A stretch of 64,000 nucleotides of DNA from Brachynemurus nebulosus (GCA_035578155.1 JAPWDM010000002.1:40694811-40758810), one strand, 5' to 3'. Shown: positions 22,825 to 35,723, counted from the stretch's first letter. The notes: generated by a model from the letters alone, not told the origin. Translations and numbers: made by a program.

Positions 22825-23023
22825 CAGTGGCGTAGCTAGGCGTGGGCGATGTGGGCCCACGCCCACGGCTTCGCACTTAAAGGCACCTCGCAAGTGACTG
22901 TTTTTCTTTTTTTTCCTTTGATTGTCCCCTAATTTTTAAGACAGAAATTTTAAAAGCAAAATTAAAGGGGGCCTCGCAAAAATTATCTTGCCCACTCCCC
23001 ATTTTCGTCTTGCGACGCCACTG
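22825..23023. mobile_element. 199-bp MITE with CAGTGGCGTMGC ends
   Basis: The left end CAGTGGCGTAGC and right end GCGACGCCACTG are inverted copies with one mismatch. The flanking octamers AGTTTCTT and AGTATCTC agree at 6 of 8 positions, suggesting a worn hAT-type 8-bp duplication. The GC-rich core (GTGGGCCCACGCCCACGG) contrasts with the host DNA. It is nested in the right half of the 14279-23636 element. Confidence 0.7.
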
Positions 23024-23636
23024 AGTATCTCCCATAACATACATAAAATTACCATTTACACAAATATAAACCCTATATCTCTTAATAAACTGAGTTATAA
23101 TCCATCAAAAACTAACTTCAAGATCCTTTAAATACGTTTTTTAACGTCTCTTCATAGATATATTTAAAAATATATATGATCCCATGAAGGTCCCAACTTG
23201 ATTTTTTTAAATTTTGTTTGTAAAAGTTAAAAGAATAACCAGGATTTTTTTCGAAACTTTTGAGAATATTATTTCTTTGGAATCTTCTTTGAAATTTTGA
23301 GTTTTTATATAAAAAAATTTAGTTGCTTTAAACACACACTTGTAATATATCAAATTAAAGCTTAAGCAATTCTGAAGAGAATGGTGTTATTTTTATATTT
23401 CTATCACAACCCTAAACGGAGTTACAGTAAAAAATGTATTATGTTACACTGCAAAATTTGCGAATTTTCCAAATTTCAAAATTATTTAAAAAGGCAACCA
23501 TAAGTGGTAAAAATCTGAAATTTGAAATTTGTACTAAGTTAGAGTAGCTCTTCAAGAAAATCAAAAGAAAAAAAATATTGAGTGAGGTCAGGTAAAAAAT
23601 TTATTCAAATTTGGATCACTTGATATGGATTGACTC

Positions 23637-24223
<587 letters not shown>

Positions 24224-24239
24224 CTTTATAACTTAAAGT

Positions 24240-24560
24240 CCGCCTAGAATATACGGACGAGCTGATTTTTTAATGAGGTCCACCAGGATCTTACAGATCC
24301 GAAAACGCCAGTAATAAGCTACCGAACCGATTCTAAAAAATTTCTCACTGCTAGAGAACTAAATTATTTTATATGAATACAACTTTGCTGCACAAAATCC
24401 GTTCGGGTTCTTGGGTCCCCAAAAATACCAAAACTAATTACCCAGCCGATTTTAAAAATTCTTTTACTCTTAGAAAGCTAAACTATTTTAAATAGGTACA
24501 GGTCGTAGATGAGATTCGCCAGTTCCCAATATTTCGAAATTCGCTATGTTATGCAGATGC
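24240..24560 (+). repeat. Degenerate continuation of the 120-bp satellite
   Basis: About two and a half worn units with GAGGTCCACCAGGATC, CCGAACCGATTCTAAAA, CCAGCCGATTTTAAAA and GCTAAACTATTTTAAATAG. They are more diverged than the units before the TA tract. Confidence 0.8.
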
Positions 24561-24660
24561 TGCGACAGGTGTATTTAAAATATAGGAACTTTTACGTTAC
24601 TATTAAAATATATTTTCGTTAATTGGCAATTTCATAGATAATATTATATTGTACAATAAG

Positions 24661-24745
24661 TGGGAAAAGAGGCTTATTTCCCACGAACATGACTTTGAGC
24701 GGGCTCGTGCAACAATTCATATGAGTGAGAAATAAGCTTTTCCCG
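24661..24745. repeat. Hairpin-forming inverted repeat (GGGAAAAG..CTTATTTC)
   Basis: The arms at 24661-24683 and 24725-24745 are imperfect inverted copies of about 21 bp around a 41-bp loop. Further CGTGCGAAATAATTTCCCAC-like words follow near 25010. It could be a small foldback element. No target duplication was seen. Confidence 0.5.
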
Positions 24746-25640
24746 CGTATTTTACACCATACTTTTTCTACGAGCACTTTTTTTTCGTAAAATTTAACAT
24801 AAGTAATTAAAATAAATTTTATATAAGTAGTAAAAATTTTTTAAATTTATAATGTCAGTGGTAAGATGTTCAAATTTTTGCCAAAGCATACTTTGAAACT
24901 ATGGAAACAATAATAAATAATCAACATACGTATGTATATTTTTAGAATTACATATGACATTATATATTAAATCAAACATAGCCAACTTTTTTATTATATT
25001 AAGCCGTGCGAAATAATTTCCCACGCCTATTTCCACACATTGTGGGCAATTGTTAATTTTTACATATAGTTAGCCGTGCGTAAAATGTTACTTTTAATAG
25101 TAGTAGAAAAAAATATTTTAAACTCTTATGCAATTGACATAACATATTAATATGTAGTATGTCTATGTTTACAAATTCCATGAATCCATATATTTAAAAT
25201 AAAAATATGGTGTAAAAAAATCTAAGTTGTTCTGAAAATGAAATTACTGATTCCATTTGTAGACAAAATTTATAAATGGCCTATATATTTATGTTATTTT
25301 TACATTTATATTCAAATGTTTTACTGTTTTTTCACGCATTAATGCATACGTACACAGATAAATATGTATTTCCTTCCGTTAATTGTTCTTACATATTACA
25401 TACATTGCAATAATACCTAAGTAAGTATACTAAAATGTTTTACTTTTAATGTATATGATAATAATTTATTGCAAAGAAAAAAGAAATTACAATATTACAT
25501 GATAATTGCAGAAAAGAATTAAAATAACAAATGCGTAAAATGCATTTAATACATTAAAACACCCATCTATTCATTTGAACTAATTTAACTAAAATTGCTA
25601 AAACTAAGAGTAATTGATAATGTCATCATAACTTTAAGGA
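24746..25640. other. AT-rich, no gene seen
   Basis: Contains two AGCCGTGCG words (near 25005 and 25072) but no exon or complete element. Confidence 0.4.
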
Positions 25641-25824
25641 TAGTGCTGGATTTACACTAGGGGCACGCGAGGTTAGTGACCAGGGCGGCAAACTTTTAAG
25701 AGAGCGGCAAAATTTGGAACACAATGTGACAGTGCGGCGTTTTTTTTTTTAGCGGATTTCGAAAACTCGAAATTCAGCTATTACGCCCGGTCTCACTGGA
25801 AACCTCTGGCCTAGACTATAATAG

Positions 25825-25826
<2 letters not shown>
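25641..25826 (+). repeat. GGATTTACAC / GGGCGGCAAA repeat fragment
   Basis: Related to the fragment at 6470-6590, with the order TGCTGGATTTACACTAG then CAGGGCGGCAAAC then AGAGCGGCAAAATTTGG. It runs into a (TA)n tract. Confidence 0.5.

Positions 25827-25896
<70 letters not shown>
25827..25896. repeat. (TA)n microsatellite, ~70 bp
   Basis: A pure AT alternation. Any reading frame of I and Y through it is an artefact. Confidence 0.98.
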
Positions 25897-25899
<3 letters not shown>

Positions 25900-28161
25900 G
25901 CCACGATAACTTTCGAACGAAACGTTTAGTGCTTATGAAATTTGGCATGGGAGCTGGCTTCTGATCTCGCTCGGCTAAGTTCTTTAGCCAGACACATAGG
26001 ATGCCCAGAAGTAGGTTTTCTGGCCATTTTTTATCATTCGATCCTATCATTAGACAGTTCGATTTTTACATCGTTGAAAAGGAAAAAAAAATTATGAAGA
26101 AAATGTTCTTATAATTTTCTTTCTACGATAAGTAATTTTCGAGAAAATTGTAATTTTTCACTTTTGGTCCACTTTGCTCTCTTTGTCAGTGTAATAAATA
26201 ATTTATATTTCTGTCTCAATTCATTATAAAATATAGAAAACTCGTTTTTTTTACGATTTTTTACGAAAACTAGTGATATCTATTCATAATTATATATGTA
26301 TTAATTGTATTATAATAAACAAAGTTCTGTCTCACGTTAATTGCATTATAATTAACATAGCTGTCTCAAGTTGAAAAATTAAAATTAAGCAGATTTTTTA
26401 AGCTTATGTAATGAAGATATTTTCTTTATTGAATTTTAAATGAACACGAAATTGAAATTTATGTCATCAAATAATATTATTAAATATAAAAAAAAACGCC
26501 GTGAGCAGCGGGGCCCCATCACGGAAGTCGAATTTTTCCCTTCATCTTCGGTATTGAATGTCTACAAGCCAAATGTGATTGAAAGTCTACAAGCGATTTG
26601 TCATTTTGGTGGTTTCAAAACTGACGATAAGTGTTCAGCTGATCGGGACTTTAAAAAAAGGTTTTAAGTTTTTAAGGGCTGAATTTCAGTAAATTTCAAT
26701 TTTGTGCCGATAGCATTTAGCAGGAAAAAAGCAAACACAATTCGTATGAGGGCCAACTGCCTTTGTGTTTGATTTTTAAATATTAAAAAATGACCTTAAA
26801 TAGTAAACTGGAAGGCCTTTAAGAAGATATTTTTTCTTTCCAAAAAAATCTAAAATTTCTATTTTATAAATAAAAACCCAAAATTCTTACTTTATAAATA
26901 AACAGTGACTTTAATAAAATTTTTAAATTATTTAATATTTACATTGATATAGAAGAATATGGATGGAGAATATTTCTTAAGAGAGAGACAAGATATAATA
27001 TAATATGATATGTTAGAATGAATACGTAGATTCCTTTGAATGTGCCACAAAAAATAAAAAACAAAAGAGTAAATAGACACTAAAACACGCGACCAGATCG
27101 TGTACAAGATCGGTCCTATAAAAAATTAAATTTAAAAAAATATTAGTAAACGTGATACTCCATAAATATATTTGGGTAAGTAATATTGTATTTATCAATA
27201 AATGCAACCATTTCTAGCGAAAATTTGTTAATTTTTCTAAATTTTTCATTTAAAAACAGGTTCATAATAAGCGGAAAAATACAAATTTTGGCATTACACA
27301 AAGTAAAGGAAATAGCGAAAAAGGACTCGCTAAGTACGTAAATATAAGAAATTCGTTTTTAATTAAAATATGTGATAACAACGACAAAAATTTTATAAAT
27401 ATTGTAAAAAATAAAATTATGTAAAAATTAAAATACAGATTATATTGACACATCATTTCAATGGCGTCTTTTATGTAAAATTAATGAGCATATAAAAATT
27501 TAACTTCAAGATTATGTATTTTGTTTGTATTTATTTATTTATTAATAAAATGACAATTTAATAACTGTATAGTTTTATTTATGTTTGTATCTACCCTTAT
27601 CAAGAAGATTTGTCTTATTAGTGGTACAAAACTATAAACCAAAACGTAATCTTTTTACAAAAATAGTTATAAATTGTAAATAATCGATTAATTTTAGCAA
27701 TTTTTGTTTTCAGTTTATAGTAATTTATAGTATTCTTTAAGCACCATTAAAAAATACAATGATTTAGTAGACAATTAAGAATTTGAAAAATTAACTGATA
27801 AAATAATCGAACAGCATTCTTAAGGAGTGGATTATTGGATCGAATATAACAGATATTAAAAATAATTAATTAATTGTTTATGTTTTAACATAGAAATCAC
27901 AATTCTAAGAAAAATATACTAAATATATTGTTTAAAAAGCAATGGCAATGTTTTAATTACATTAAAACCGTTACTATTTATTTACAAAATGACGTCATTC
28001 ATTAGAAGCACGTTTAATATTCATAGTATGTTGATCAGTATTTTGCGAAATGCTCCTTCCTTTACAATATTATATACCTTCCCTTCTTCTATGAATATTT
28101 ATGTATTACATTTGTTATAAAAATACGTTAATTTTTTTTTTAAGTTTTTAAAATTACTATA
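25897..28161. other. AT-rich, no supported gene
   Basis: An ATG frame at 26440-26667 (75 codons) contains the basic run KKKRREQRG and a moderately GC-rich segment, but it has no recognisable domain or splice context and is not called. The remaining sequence is low complexity. Confidence 0.4.
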
Positions 28162-28400
28162 ACGTAAAAGCCTCCATTATGGAACGGTATCTAATACTGG
28201 AACAGTTTTGACATTTACATATTAATGAAGTTATTTCTGAAAGAAACGTCTGATAACAAAAATTATTATTAATAGAATGATTGTTTTTCAATTTAAATTC
28301 ACCTCGCATTTAATGTTTCCTTACTTAATTAAAGAAATAAATATGTAATGTCAGAACTGTTCCAGTATTAGATACCATTCCATAATGGGGGCTTTTACGT
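28162..28400. mobile_element. 239-bp MITE, TA target duplication, ACGTAAAAGCC ends
   Basis: Terminal inverted repeats extend about 50 bp with few mismatches (ACGTAAAAGCCTCCATTATGG at the left; the right end is its complement with an extra C). Flanking TA is duplicated. The interior block around GAACAGTTTTGACATT and GAAGTTATTTCTGAAAG is shared with the larger element 49834-51099, which also has a TA duplication. Both look like Tc1/mariner-type non-autonomous elements. Confidence 0.82.
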
Positions 28401-28479
28401 TACGCCCACTTGTATTAGAATAAAAATAAAGCATCTAAAACACATTTAACAATACCATTGAATTCCGATGTAAAAATGC

Positions 28480-29120
28480 GAGAAGTGGGGGGAAAGGTAA
28501 TGTGGAAAATAGTGGAATCCCTAAAAAGCACTAGCTGGATACTAACTCAATACACGTACAAAATTTCAGCCCTCTAGGTTTCCTAAGAGAGTCTCTAGAC
28601 GTGTTAGAAACAAAGCAAAAAAATCAAGGAAATATTGGCGTAAAAATCGTGGGGGTAAGGGTTAAAAGTTGAAACCTCCAAAAAGCAGTGGCTGGCTATT
28701 AACTAAACCTGTACACAAAATTTCAGCCCTCTAGGTTTATTTGGGGAGATTTTGACCCAAACGAAACTGTTAAAAAACAAGAAAAATCATGTTCTTTTTG
28801 GTATAAAAATCGTGAGGGTAAGGGTTAAAAGTTGAGACCCCCAAAAGACACTCCCTTGATACTAACTCAATCCGAATACAAAATTTCAACCCTCTAGGTT
28901 TATTTGGGTGACCTGTGCGAGTGGTACAAAATTCGAAAACGTCAAAAAAGCATGAAATTATAGCTTAAAAATGGTGGGGGTGGGGGTAAAATATATAAAC
29001 CTCCAAAAAACAGACCCTAGGTACGAACTCTATCAACATACCAAATTTCAACCCTCTACGTTAATTCTGGGGGGCTGTGGGCGTGTTAGATACAGCCAAA
29101 ATAATTTTTTCTCCCTCCAA
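28480..29120 (+). repeat. Degenerate ~160-bp tandem repeat, four units
   Basis: The landmark AAATTTCARCCCTCTAGGTT recurs near 28560, 28715, 28880 and 29043 (the last with TACG), about 155-165 bp apart. Each is preceded by a GTGGGGGTAAGGGTTAAAA-like block and CCTCCAAAAAGCA. The units are strongly diverged. The unit is unlike the 120-bp satellite. No coding sense is apparent. Confidence 0.75.
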
Positions 29121-29364
29121 ATTATCCTAGGAAGCTGAATTTTGGATATGTTGTAGATAATTGGCCGAAACATTACTTCCAACCGGTTTGGAAAAGTTCT
29201 ATTGTTTTTTTGCCCCCCACCACTCCCTTAAAGGTTGGGTCGGATCCAAAATTTGCCCAAAATTTGACCCCACTTTGATAGTATTGTTATGCATCGGAAT
29301 GAGCCCCACTTACCAAATTTCAGCTCCCTTCCAAAGGGGGGCCTACACATGTCAAAAATAGCGG

Positions 29365-29366
<2 letters not shown>
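29121..29366. other. Non-coding, moderately GC-rich bridge
   Basis: Contains AACTTCCAACCGG-like and CCACCACTCCC words and ends in ATAGCGGGAATA before the TA tract. It probably belongs to the same repeat family as 28480-29120. Confidence 0.4.

Positions 29367-29440
<74 letters not shown>
29367..29440. repeat. (TA)n microsatellite, ~74 bp
   Basis: A pure AT alternation, the third such tract in a 5.3-kb region. Confidence 0.98.
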
Positions 29441-29442
<2 letters not shown>

Positions 29443-29569
29443 CATTTTTTTCTTCAGAATCGTATTCTACGGATGCGAAAGCGGATAGCGTCCCTACTCT
29501 CGCCTCTTCCCGTTCTTATCGTATAGGCTGTATAAATCTAATTTTGTGAGTTGAAAAATTGTACTAATA

Positions 29570-30110
29570 ATATGTATGTTAGAAAGTTAAACAATTTTAA
29601 ATGGATTTAAGGTGAGATCCGTCAAGGTTTTGGGGACCTAAAAACGCTAAAAATTAATTAACCAATCGATTTTGAAAATTTTTTCACTGTTACAGAGCTA
29701 AACTATTTTAGATAGATATAGATTACGTTATGTAAGGTCCGCCAGGGTCCATAGGACCCAAAAGTGTCAAAAATAAACTAACCGACCGATTTTGAAAATT
29801 TTTTCACTGTTAGGGAGCTAAGCTATTTTAGACAGATATAGGTTACGTTAGGTAAGGTCCGCCAGGGTCCGTGGGATCTAAAAGTATCAAAAATTAAATA
29901 AGTGACCGATTTTGAAAATTTTTTCACTGTTAGAGAGGTAAGCTATTTTAGATAGATATATATTACGTTATGTAAGATCCGCCAGGGTTCATGGGACGCA
30001 AAGGTATCAAAAATTAAATAAGTGACCGATTTTGAAAATTTTTTCACTGCTACAGAGGTAAACTGTTTCAGATGGACATAGCTTATATGCTGTATGAGGT
30101 CAGCCTAACC
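29570..30110 (+). repeat. 120-bp satellite, second array
   Basis: The first unit repeats the 13945 unit almost word for word (GTTAGAAAGTTAAAC, GAGATCCGTCAAGG). The following units fall at 29701, 29821, 29941 and 30061: exact 120-bp steps. They share AGGTCCGCCAGGGTCC and GACCGATTTTGAAAATTTT. Units here resemble each other more than those after 24221. Confidence 0.95.
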
Positions 30111-32149
30111 TAAGAGATAGTAACATATCTCATTCAAATCGTAAAACTTTATTTTCATGTACACAGTACTACTTCTATTTGTGTTTTTATTATCATAATT
30201 TGTAAAAAAAAGAATAAGTTTTATTTTTGGAACTACTAAAAGTATATGATCGGCCATATTGATTTCTCACTCTAACTGAATAAAGGTATCCGATTCTTAA
30301 CCACTTAAGAAAGGTCACAAATCATTACTAACTTATCTTCCTCCTTCCTTATATTTTATATTTAATAACAAATTAACAGACAACAAAATAAGATAGTCAT
30401 TAAGATAGGAGCCACTTTAATATAAGAATCATTTTTGATAGGATAAAATGCGCACCCTAAATGATGTTCTTTGTGTTTGCTGATGGAAATTTACCATTTT
30501 GTATCAGTTGAAATGTTCGAAAAGTCTTATGGCCTCAATCACGATTAAAATCACAATTTTTTATCTAATGAATTTTTAATTAATAATTTGCAATTGAGTA
30601 ATCGCAATATGTATCTGGTTTAATAAGACAGTACCTACGTAATTTCAAATTTACAATTTTAGTAATTATAATTATTCAGCACACAAAATTTAATACAAAA
30701 AAAAAATGTTCAACAATTTTCATAATCAATAAGCCACAACCAATTTTATTTTACTAATTTAAGTTGGTATGTTATACAATACTGTTTATATTACATTGAT
30801 AACTACGCTTTTTTAAAAATATATTGACAGTAATAATTTTGCCAGAAAAAAAGGGATGCGACCAACTTTTCAAAATATTCGCATGTTTCTTTTCTAAGTA
30901 TTAAAATAAGAAACCCGTCATAACTGTTAGAACCGCCACTATTTTATGGCTTGAACATTTTAATTTTTATTTTTAAACACTCATTAGCCATTTACACTCC
31001 AAGAGTAATTCATAATCAAAAGTAAGTCATAGTACTTTAAAATTATATCAAATCTATATAAGGGAAAAGGGAAAATTTTGTAAAAAGTATACAGTCAAGG
31101 TCACTTAACGGATTTCTACAAGTAAGGTGTCTATCGATAGAGTTACCCCCCTCTCCCCGAGGTGGGAACAACTGTAGCCCGAATTTTTAAATTCGATTTC
31201 GTTTCTGAATTACTGGTTTAATATATTTTTAGAAAAGTTATTTTGATATACTTAGGTAAAGAAGCACAGTCTCTCCAAAGAGTTTAAATTCAAATGTACA
31301 ATAACTACAACAGAAAACAAACAAACCTAAACAAATGAAAGGAATGAGACGGCACTATACTCAGCGACTATACAAGGACAGTTTTGTCTTTTTTTTTTTT
31401 ACTTTTAACTCAAAGTCAAAATTCTTTTAAAGCTTCTGTTATTTAACCAAAGAAATATTACAGTATAATGAATCAACTTTTATAACAGAATATAATTTGT
31501 TTATTATGTTTGGAATGTGTTCACCATATTTCTTTCTGTTTTGCACATTTTTTTTATTCTGCAAAATAACTCTTTTAGTACCGCCGTATATATCAATATT
31601 TTAGATAAAAAATTTAATATCTCTATAAGTATAATTACAAGTTTGGTAGGTTTTGCTTAATTTATTTACAATATGACCGCTCTTTACTATACAGCCTCCA
31701 GTTACCGATATAAGACAATGTACACTCTTCAATTGAATTTTTTCTAAAAATTTGTATGACGAGCTGAGCTCGTCATTAGTCCTAAAGGGGATAAAGAAAG
31801 AAATATTGTGTTCATATTCCAAACATAATAAACAAACTATATTTCTCTAACCATAGTTAAACATACTTCTTAATATTTAATTATAGATTTGATCAAAGAT
31901 CTTTGACATAAAATACATTTTGTCATTTACTAGATAATGTCTCAGATAATTAGAAAATATCTTGTAAATATTCAATTGATTACTGTTATCTTTTTTTGCG
32001 ATGGCAATTAATTTTTCGAACGACTTTTAACTTTTTTTATCTACAAATATCTATGGCTATACTACTATTGAAAATAATTTTTTTTCAACGCTCCCACCAT
32101 AACAGTCGGATGCCGTCCAACAATTTTCGATGAAATGGTCTATTTACTT
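30111..32149. other. AT-rich, no recognised gene
   Basis: No exon, RNA gene or terminal repeat was supported. The minus frame at 31601-31822 lacks protein-like composition and domain signals. Confidence 0.4.
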
Positions 32150-32352
32150 AAATTTAACCATGCTTCATCACTTATGAATTTAAATAATTTCCGTTTTCTT
32201 GGCTTTATCTTTTTCATTATTGCACTTACGTAAATTTTAAAATTGCAGTTTGTTTTTAGAAAAGAATAGAAGATTGATTTTTTTTGAATATAAAAATTAT
32301 TTAATTTATTAACTTTGACTCATGATCAATTGTATTTGAAACAGGGTATACT
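32150..32352 (+). repeat. Dispersed repeat, direct copy of 6150-6356
   Basis: See 6150-6356. Identity is high, with small indels. It ends at GGTATAC. Confidence 0.75.
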
Positions 32353-32379
32353 ACATCATTAAGTGTTATACTCATAGAA

Positions 32380-32715
32380 CACTAGAAGCCAACTAATATA
32401 AAAAAAGTGTAATTCGCTTGGAGTCATTTATATACCGTATATACCAGTCACAGCTTAAGGCAGGTAGTCAGTCAGTGTCCGTCGCCGAACACACACTGCA
32501 TTGTGTTAACAATGAACACCATTGTTACTTAAATTGGACAGCTTGGTCTGTCCCATAATACGTGTGTTGTGGTGGTATGTGTGAGTACGCACACAAAGGC
32601 AAACAACAAACTAACACAATTGCAAGCGGTGTGTACCTACACGACATGGTGGGAGAGATTTTACGTCACAAACTCATTACAAGTGGAACAGAGACATAGA
32701 CCACCTAGTTTGTCC
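32380..32715 (+). repeat. Dispersed repeat, inverted copy of 437-767
   Basis: Matches 437-767 on the opposite strand across its length, including TAGAAGCCAACTAATATAAA and CAGTCACAGCTTAAGGCA. It lies beside the 32150 repeat. Confidence 0.65.
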
Positions 32716-35280
32716 CCTTGGTTATACTTTAATATTTGAAAATACACCAAGAAAATAATTATTGCAAAAATTTCGTCGGCGCAAGTTAGTGGCAAAATTA
32801 TTCCAATTAAACATATACAGACGTAAAATAATTGTAGTAAATTACAACATATTACTTATTATATTAATTATATAAGAAATAAAATTCCATATTTATTACA
32901 GTTATAATCAAAAATGATAAAAGAAGTTACAAAAGAATTTCTAATATGCAAATAAGAGATGCAATGTGCAATATGATCACTAAGCGAACATACATAATGT
33001 AACATGTTAGCAAATAATATAAAATGACTTTAACATCTTCATAAATTATAATAATTCACCATCACGGAAAAACGGTACTTACTCAAAGTATAGTTGGCGA
33101 CAAGCTTTCATTCAACGATGCGATGAACGGAAAGGTCGACCCGGAAGATCAGATAAAATATTATTGTTATTATGTGTATACTCACTCGTATGTATAATTT
33201 TTAATATGCATTAGAAGTTCCATCATATGTATGATTATATATTTATTACATTTTCGTGATAACACGATATTTTACACTAGCCAACATTGATACATACTAT
33301 GTCGCTGTGAAATTTTATAAATTAATGTACAATTTACTGAAATGTTTATTTGAGAAGATGAATAGAAGATATTTTGAATATTAATTCTACATCTAGATTC
33401 AAAGTGTTACACAGGTCCACCGAAGCTCTTCAAAAGGAGAAATACCTTTAGACAGGCGAAAATAAAGGCAATTTCGAATGTAAAACTGTGTTTTTGCGTA
33501 TGCTGTCTGAGTATGCTTTAGGTCGATCGGTATCTTGAATTAAAAGTCGGAAATAATTACTCGTTTTTGTCTGTAATCGTGAATCTGCCAAAAACTTTGT
33601 AAAGACTCTTTTTGTAAATAAAATAATTATCTAGAACTTTTATCTGAAACTTTTTTGCGTAAAACTGGTCGACCAATAAAAAACGGCAAATGATATAGCT
33701 CTTCTCTCCGCCTGTTTCGATACGCTCTTTTTTAATAAAATATTCTTATAGAATAAACAATCAGTGTATTCATATCATCCAAGCACGGTTCTAGTTGCGG
33801 TCTAATCGCGGTCTAATACCGATACCATTCAGATAATATTTTATTGGAGCGATATCAGATTTGTTATGCAAAGATTTTTTTTATCGAATCGAGAGCGAAC
33901 CGAGAGCGTATCGAGCGCGGCACTATAGTGTGGATGAAGAACGAAAAGTAACCGACACTGTAATGTAAACACAAGATTTTACTGGTACTGAGGCTTTTTA
34001 CGTTCGATGTGATTCAGTGCACCTCACTTTTACCCTATAGAGTATAGATAGTTGTGTCTCGCCAGCGTTGCCACCATCTATAATATATTTATATTTTATT
34101 GAGTTGTACCTACTTTAACTCGACAATTCCCAGAGTTATTTGCAGGTGACAGATGTTTTTAATTTTTTTCAACGATAAGATAATTAAATCTTTACGTTCT
34201 GTTACCACCATTAGAAGGCTAATAGACGACTTTATATTTCTTTCTTGTGACAACTCTATACTGTAAGCTAAACAAACAAATTAATACAGTTTACAATTAA
34301 AAATGTCTGTCACCTACAGGTGATACTGGGAATTGCCGAGTTAATAATGACCATGATAATTTGTTTGGATCACGTTTGGATTGTTTCTAATGTCGCACTG
34401 AGCTTATTAACTGAAAAAACTTTTTAATTTATCTTTATTACTTGCGCATCTAACGTACCTAAGTGAATTAAACTGTATGATAGGATTCCAAACTTACAAA
34501 GAACTTAACACCTTATACGTAAGTCGTTAGAGTTAAATCTAGATATAATGATTATTCAAATGTTATCTTATGTATTTTAGGATTATCAATTACATATAAT
34601 TAACCTTTAATTATAAAAAATTATAAATCAAAATTTTAAAATGCCTATAATGCCTACATAACTCAACAATGTATAATGTACATATACATACAATACATAC
34701 TATTCATACTACAGAGATTCATACTAGGTATCATAAATCTATCTAATTATTTAATTTGATGTAAATATGTATGTACAAGCACTTGTAATTTGTGATTGTA
34801 ATTTTATTTCTGGTTATATCACCAATATGGTAGTATTTCGCATTGTTATTTGAAAACGTACGTAACTAAACTTACAATAATTAATTAAAAGAAGTAATAT
34901 GATAATTAAATTTATTATTAACAATAAATTTATATTACTTATAATTTATATTAAATACTTAAAAAACTATTAACAAAGAATTTTCTATTCTGATTTTTCT
35001 TTCCAAATTGAAAGGCAGTAAATCCACAAAAGGTAATTATTACTCCTTCAGACTAAAGATTTAAAGTGATTTTGTGTTGTACGTTGTACTTAAAATCGAC
35101 TTACGCTCTCAAAAAAACACGATCATTACTTCAAGACTTCATTTCCTATTAACTGTACACTTTTTAATTGGTCACAATTGAAAAGGAAAGAAATTAAAAA
35201 TATCATAACACCCACAAACCCTATGCTCTCTTGATTCCAGTGACAAATTTTATGATTTAAGAAAAAAAAAAAGATAATAA
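32716..35280. other. AT-rich, no confirmed gene
   Basis: One GC-richer segment at 33083-33155 is described separately. Otherwise no supported feature, including 33360-35280. Confidence 0.4.
33083..33155 (-). other. Possible non-coding first exon with GTAAGT donor
   Basis: On the minus strand a GC-richer stretch (TCTTCCGGGTCGACCTTTCC and on) ends at ACTTTGA followed by GTAAGTACC, a near-consensus 5' splice site. All three frames contain stops, so it could only be a 5'UTR exon. There is no partner exon or cDNA evidence. A chance splice-like motif is the main alternative. Confidence 0.2.
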
Positions 35281-35310
35281 TAAAATAAAAATAATAATAA
35301 TAAATATGAA

Positions 35311-35723
35311 GGCCTCCCAGTGACGCAATAAGTATTATCTGTGATACGATTTGTGATATTTTTTCTAGTCTTTGTGTTTTGTCTAGTCAGGTTTCTCCAC
35401 TCCGAGGCCTTTTGCACCTCGGAGGGAGTTCCAGCGATGGCTTCCAGACCTTGGTGACCGGACGCTCTGTCTAGTACTTATCGTACCGTCACCAAGGACT
35501 GTCCGCTCTTTTTAAGCCCTGGGATGGCAGGGCCCATCGATGGATTTTATTATGTGTATGTTTGTCCGTTGTCTAGTGCATTTATGTGTTCCTGTCTTTA
35601 TGTGTTGTTTTTATTTATATCGTGTTTGGCGGCGCATGCCCTTCGATGGCGATGCCGCCGGACACTGCTGACCGCGCCATCCACCGGCAGCAGTGTCCCA
35701 ATTTTAATCAAAAAAAAAAAAAA
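35311..35723 (+). mobile_element. Retroposed LINE 3' end or SINE with A-tail
   Basis: A GC-rich 410-bp block ends in A13 (35710-35722) plus AAT/AAAT-rich sequence and is bounded by a direct repeat of at least AATAAATATGAA (35299-35310 and 35736-35747). A-tail plus target duplication marks target-primed reverse transcription. An inverted repeat GGACACTGCTG/CAGCAGTGTCC (35660-35670, 35688-35698) near the end could be a stem recognised by the reverse transcriptase. There is no convincing protein frame, so this is a 5'-truncated LINE 3'UTR or a SINE. Confidence 0.75.

Larger units (their letters stand above)
14279..23636. mobile_element. Inverted-repeat DNA element (~2.0 kb) split by a Gypsy retrotransposon
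   Basis: The left end carries GTCAATCCATATCAAGTG and continues GATCCAAA; the right end is its inverted repeat, about 27 bp with one mismatch. Flanking AGAT on both sides (14275-14278 and 23637-23640) gives a 4-bp target duplication that restores the satellite sequence exactly. Without the LTR element (15010-22335) and its 4-bp duplication, the element is about 2,028 bp. No transposase frame was found, so it is non-autonomous. A 4-bp duplication is compatible with several DNA-transposon superfamilies; I do not assign one. Confidence 0.8.

Noticed and set aside
26440..26667. 75-codon ATG frame with KKKRREQRG
   Set aside because: No splice context, no domain and no supporting neighbour; left uncalled although not impossible.
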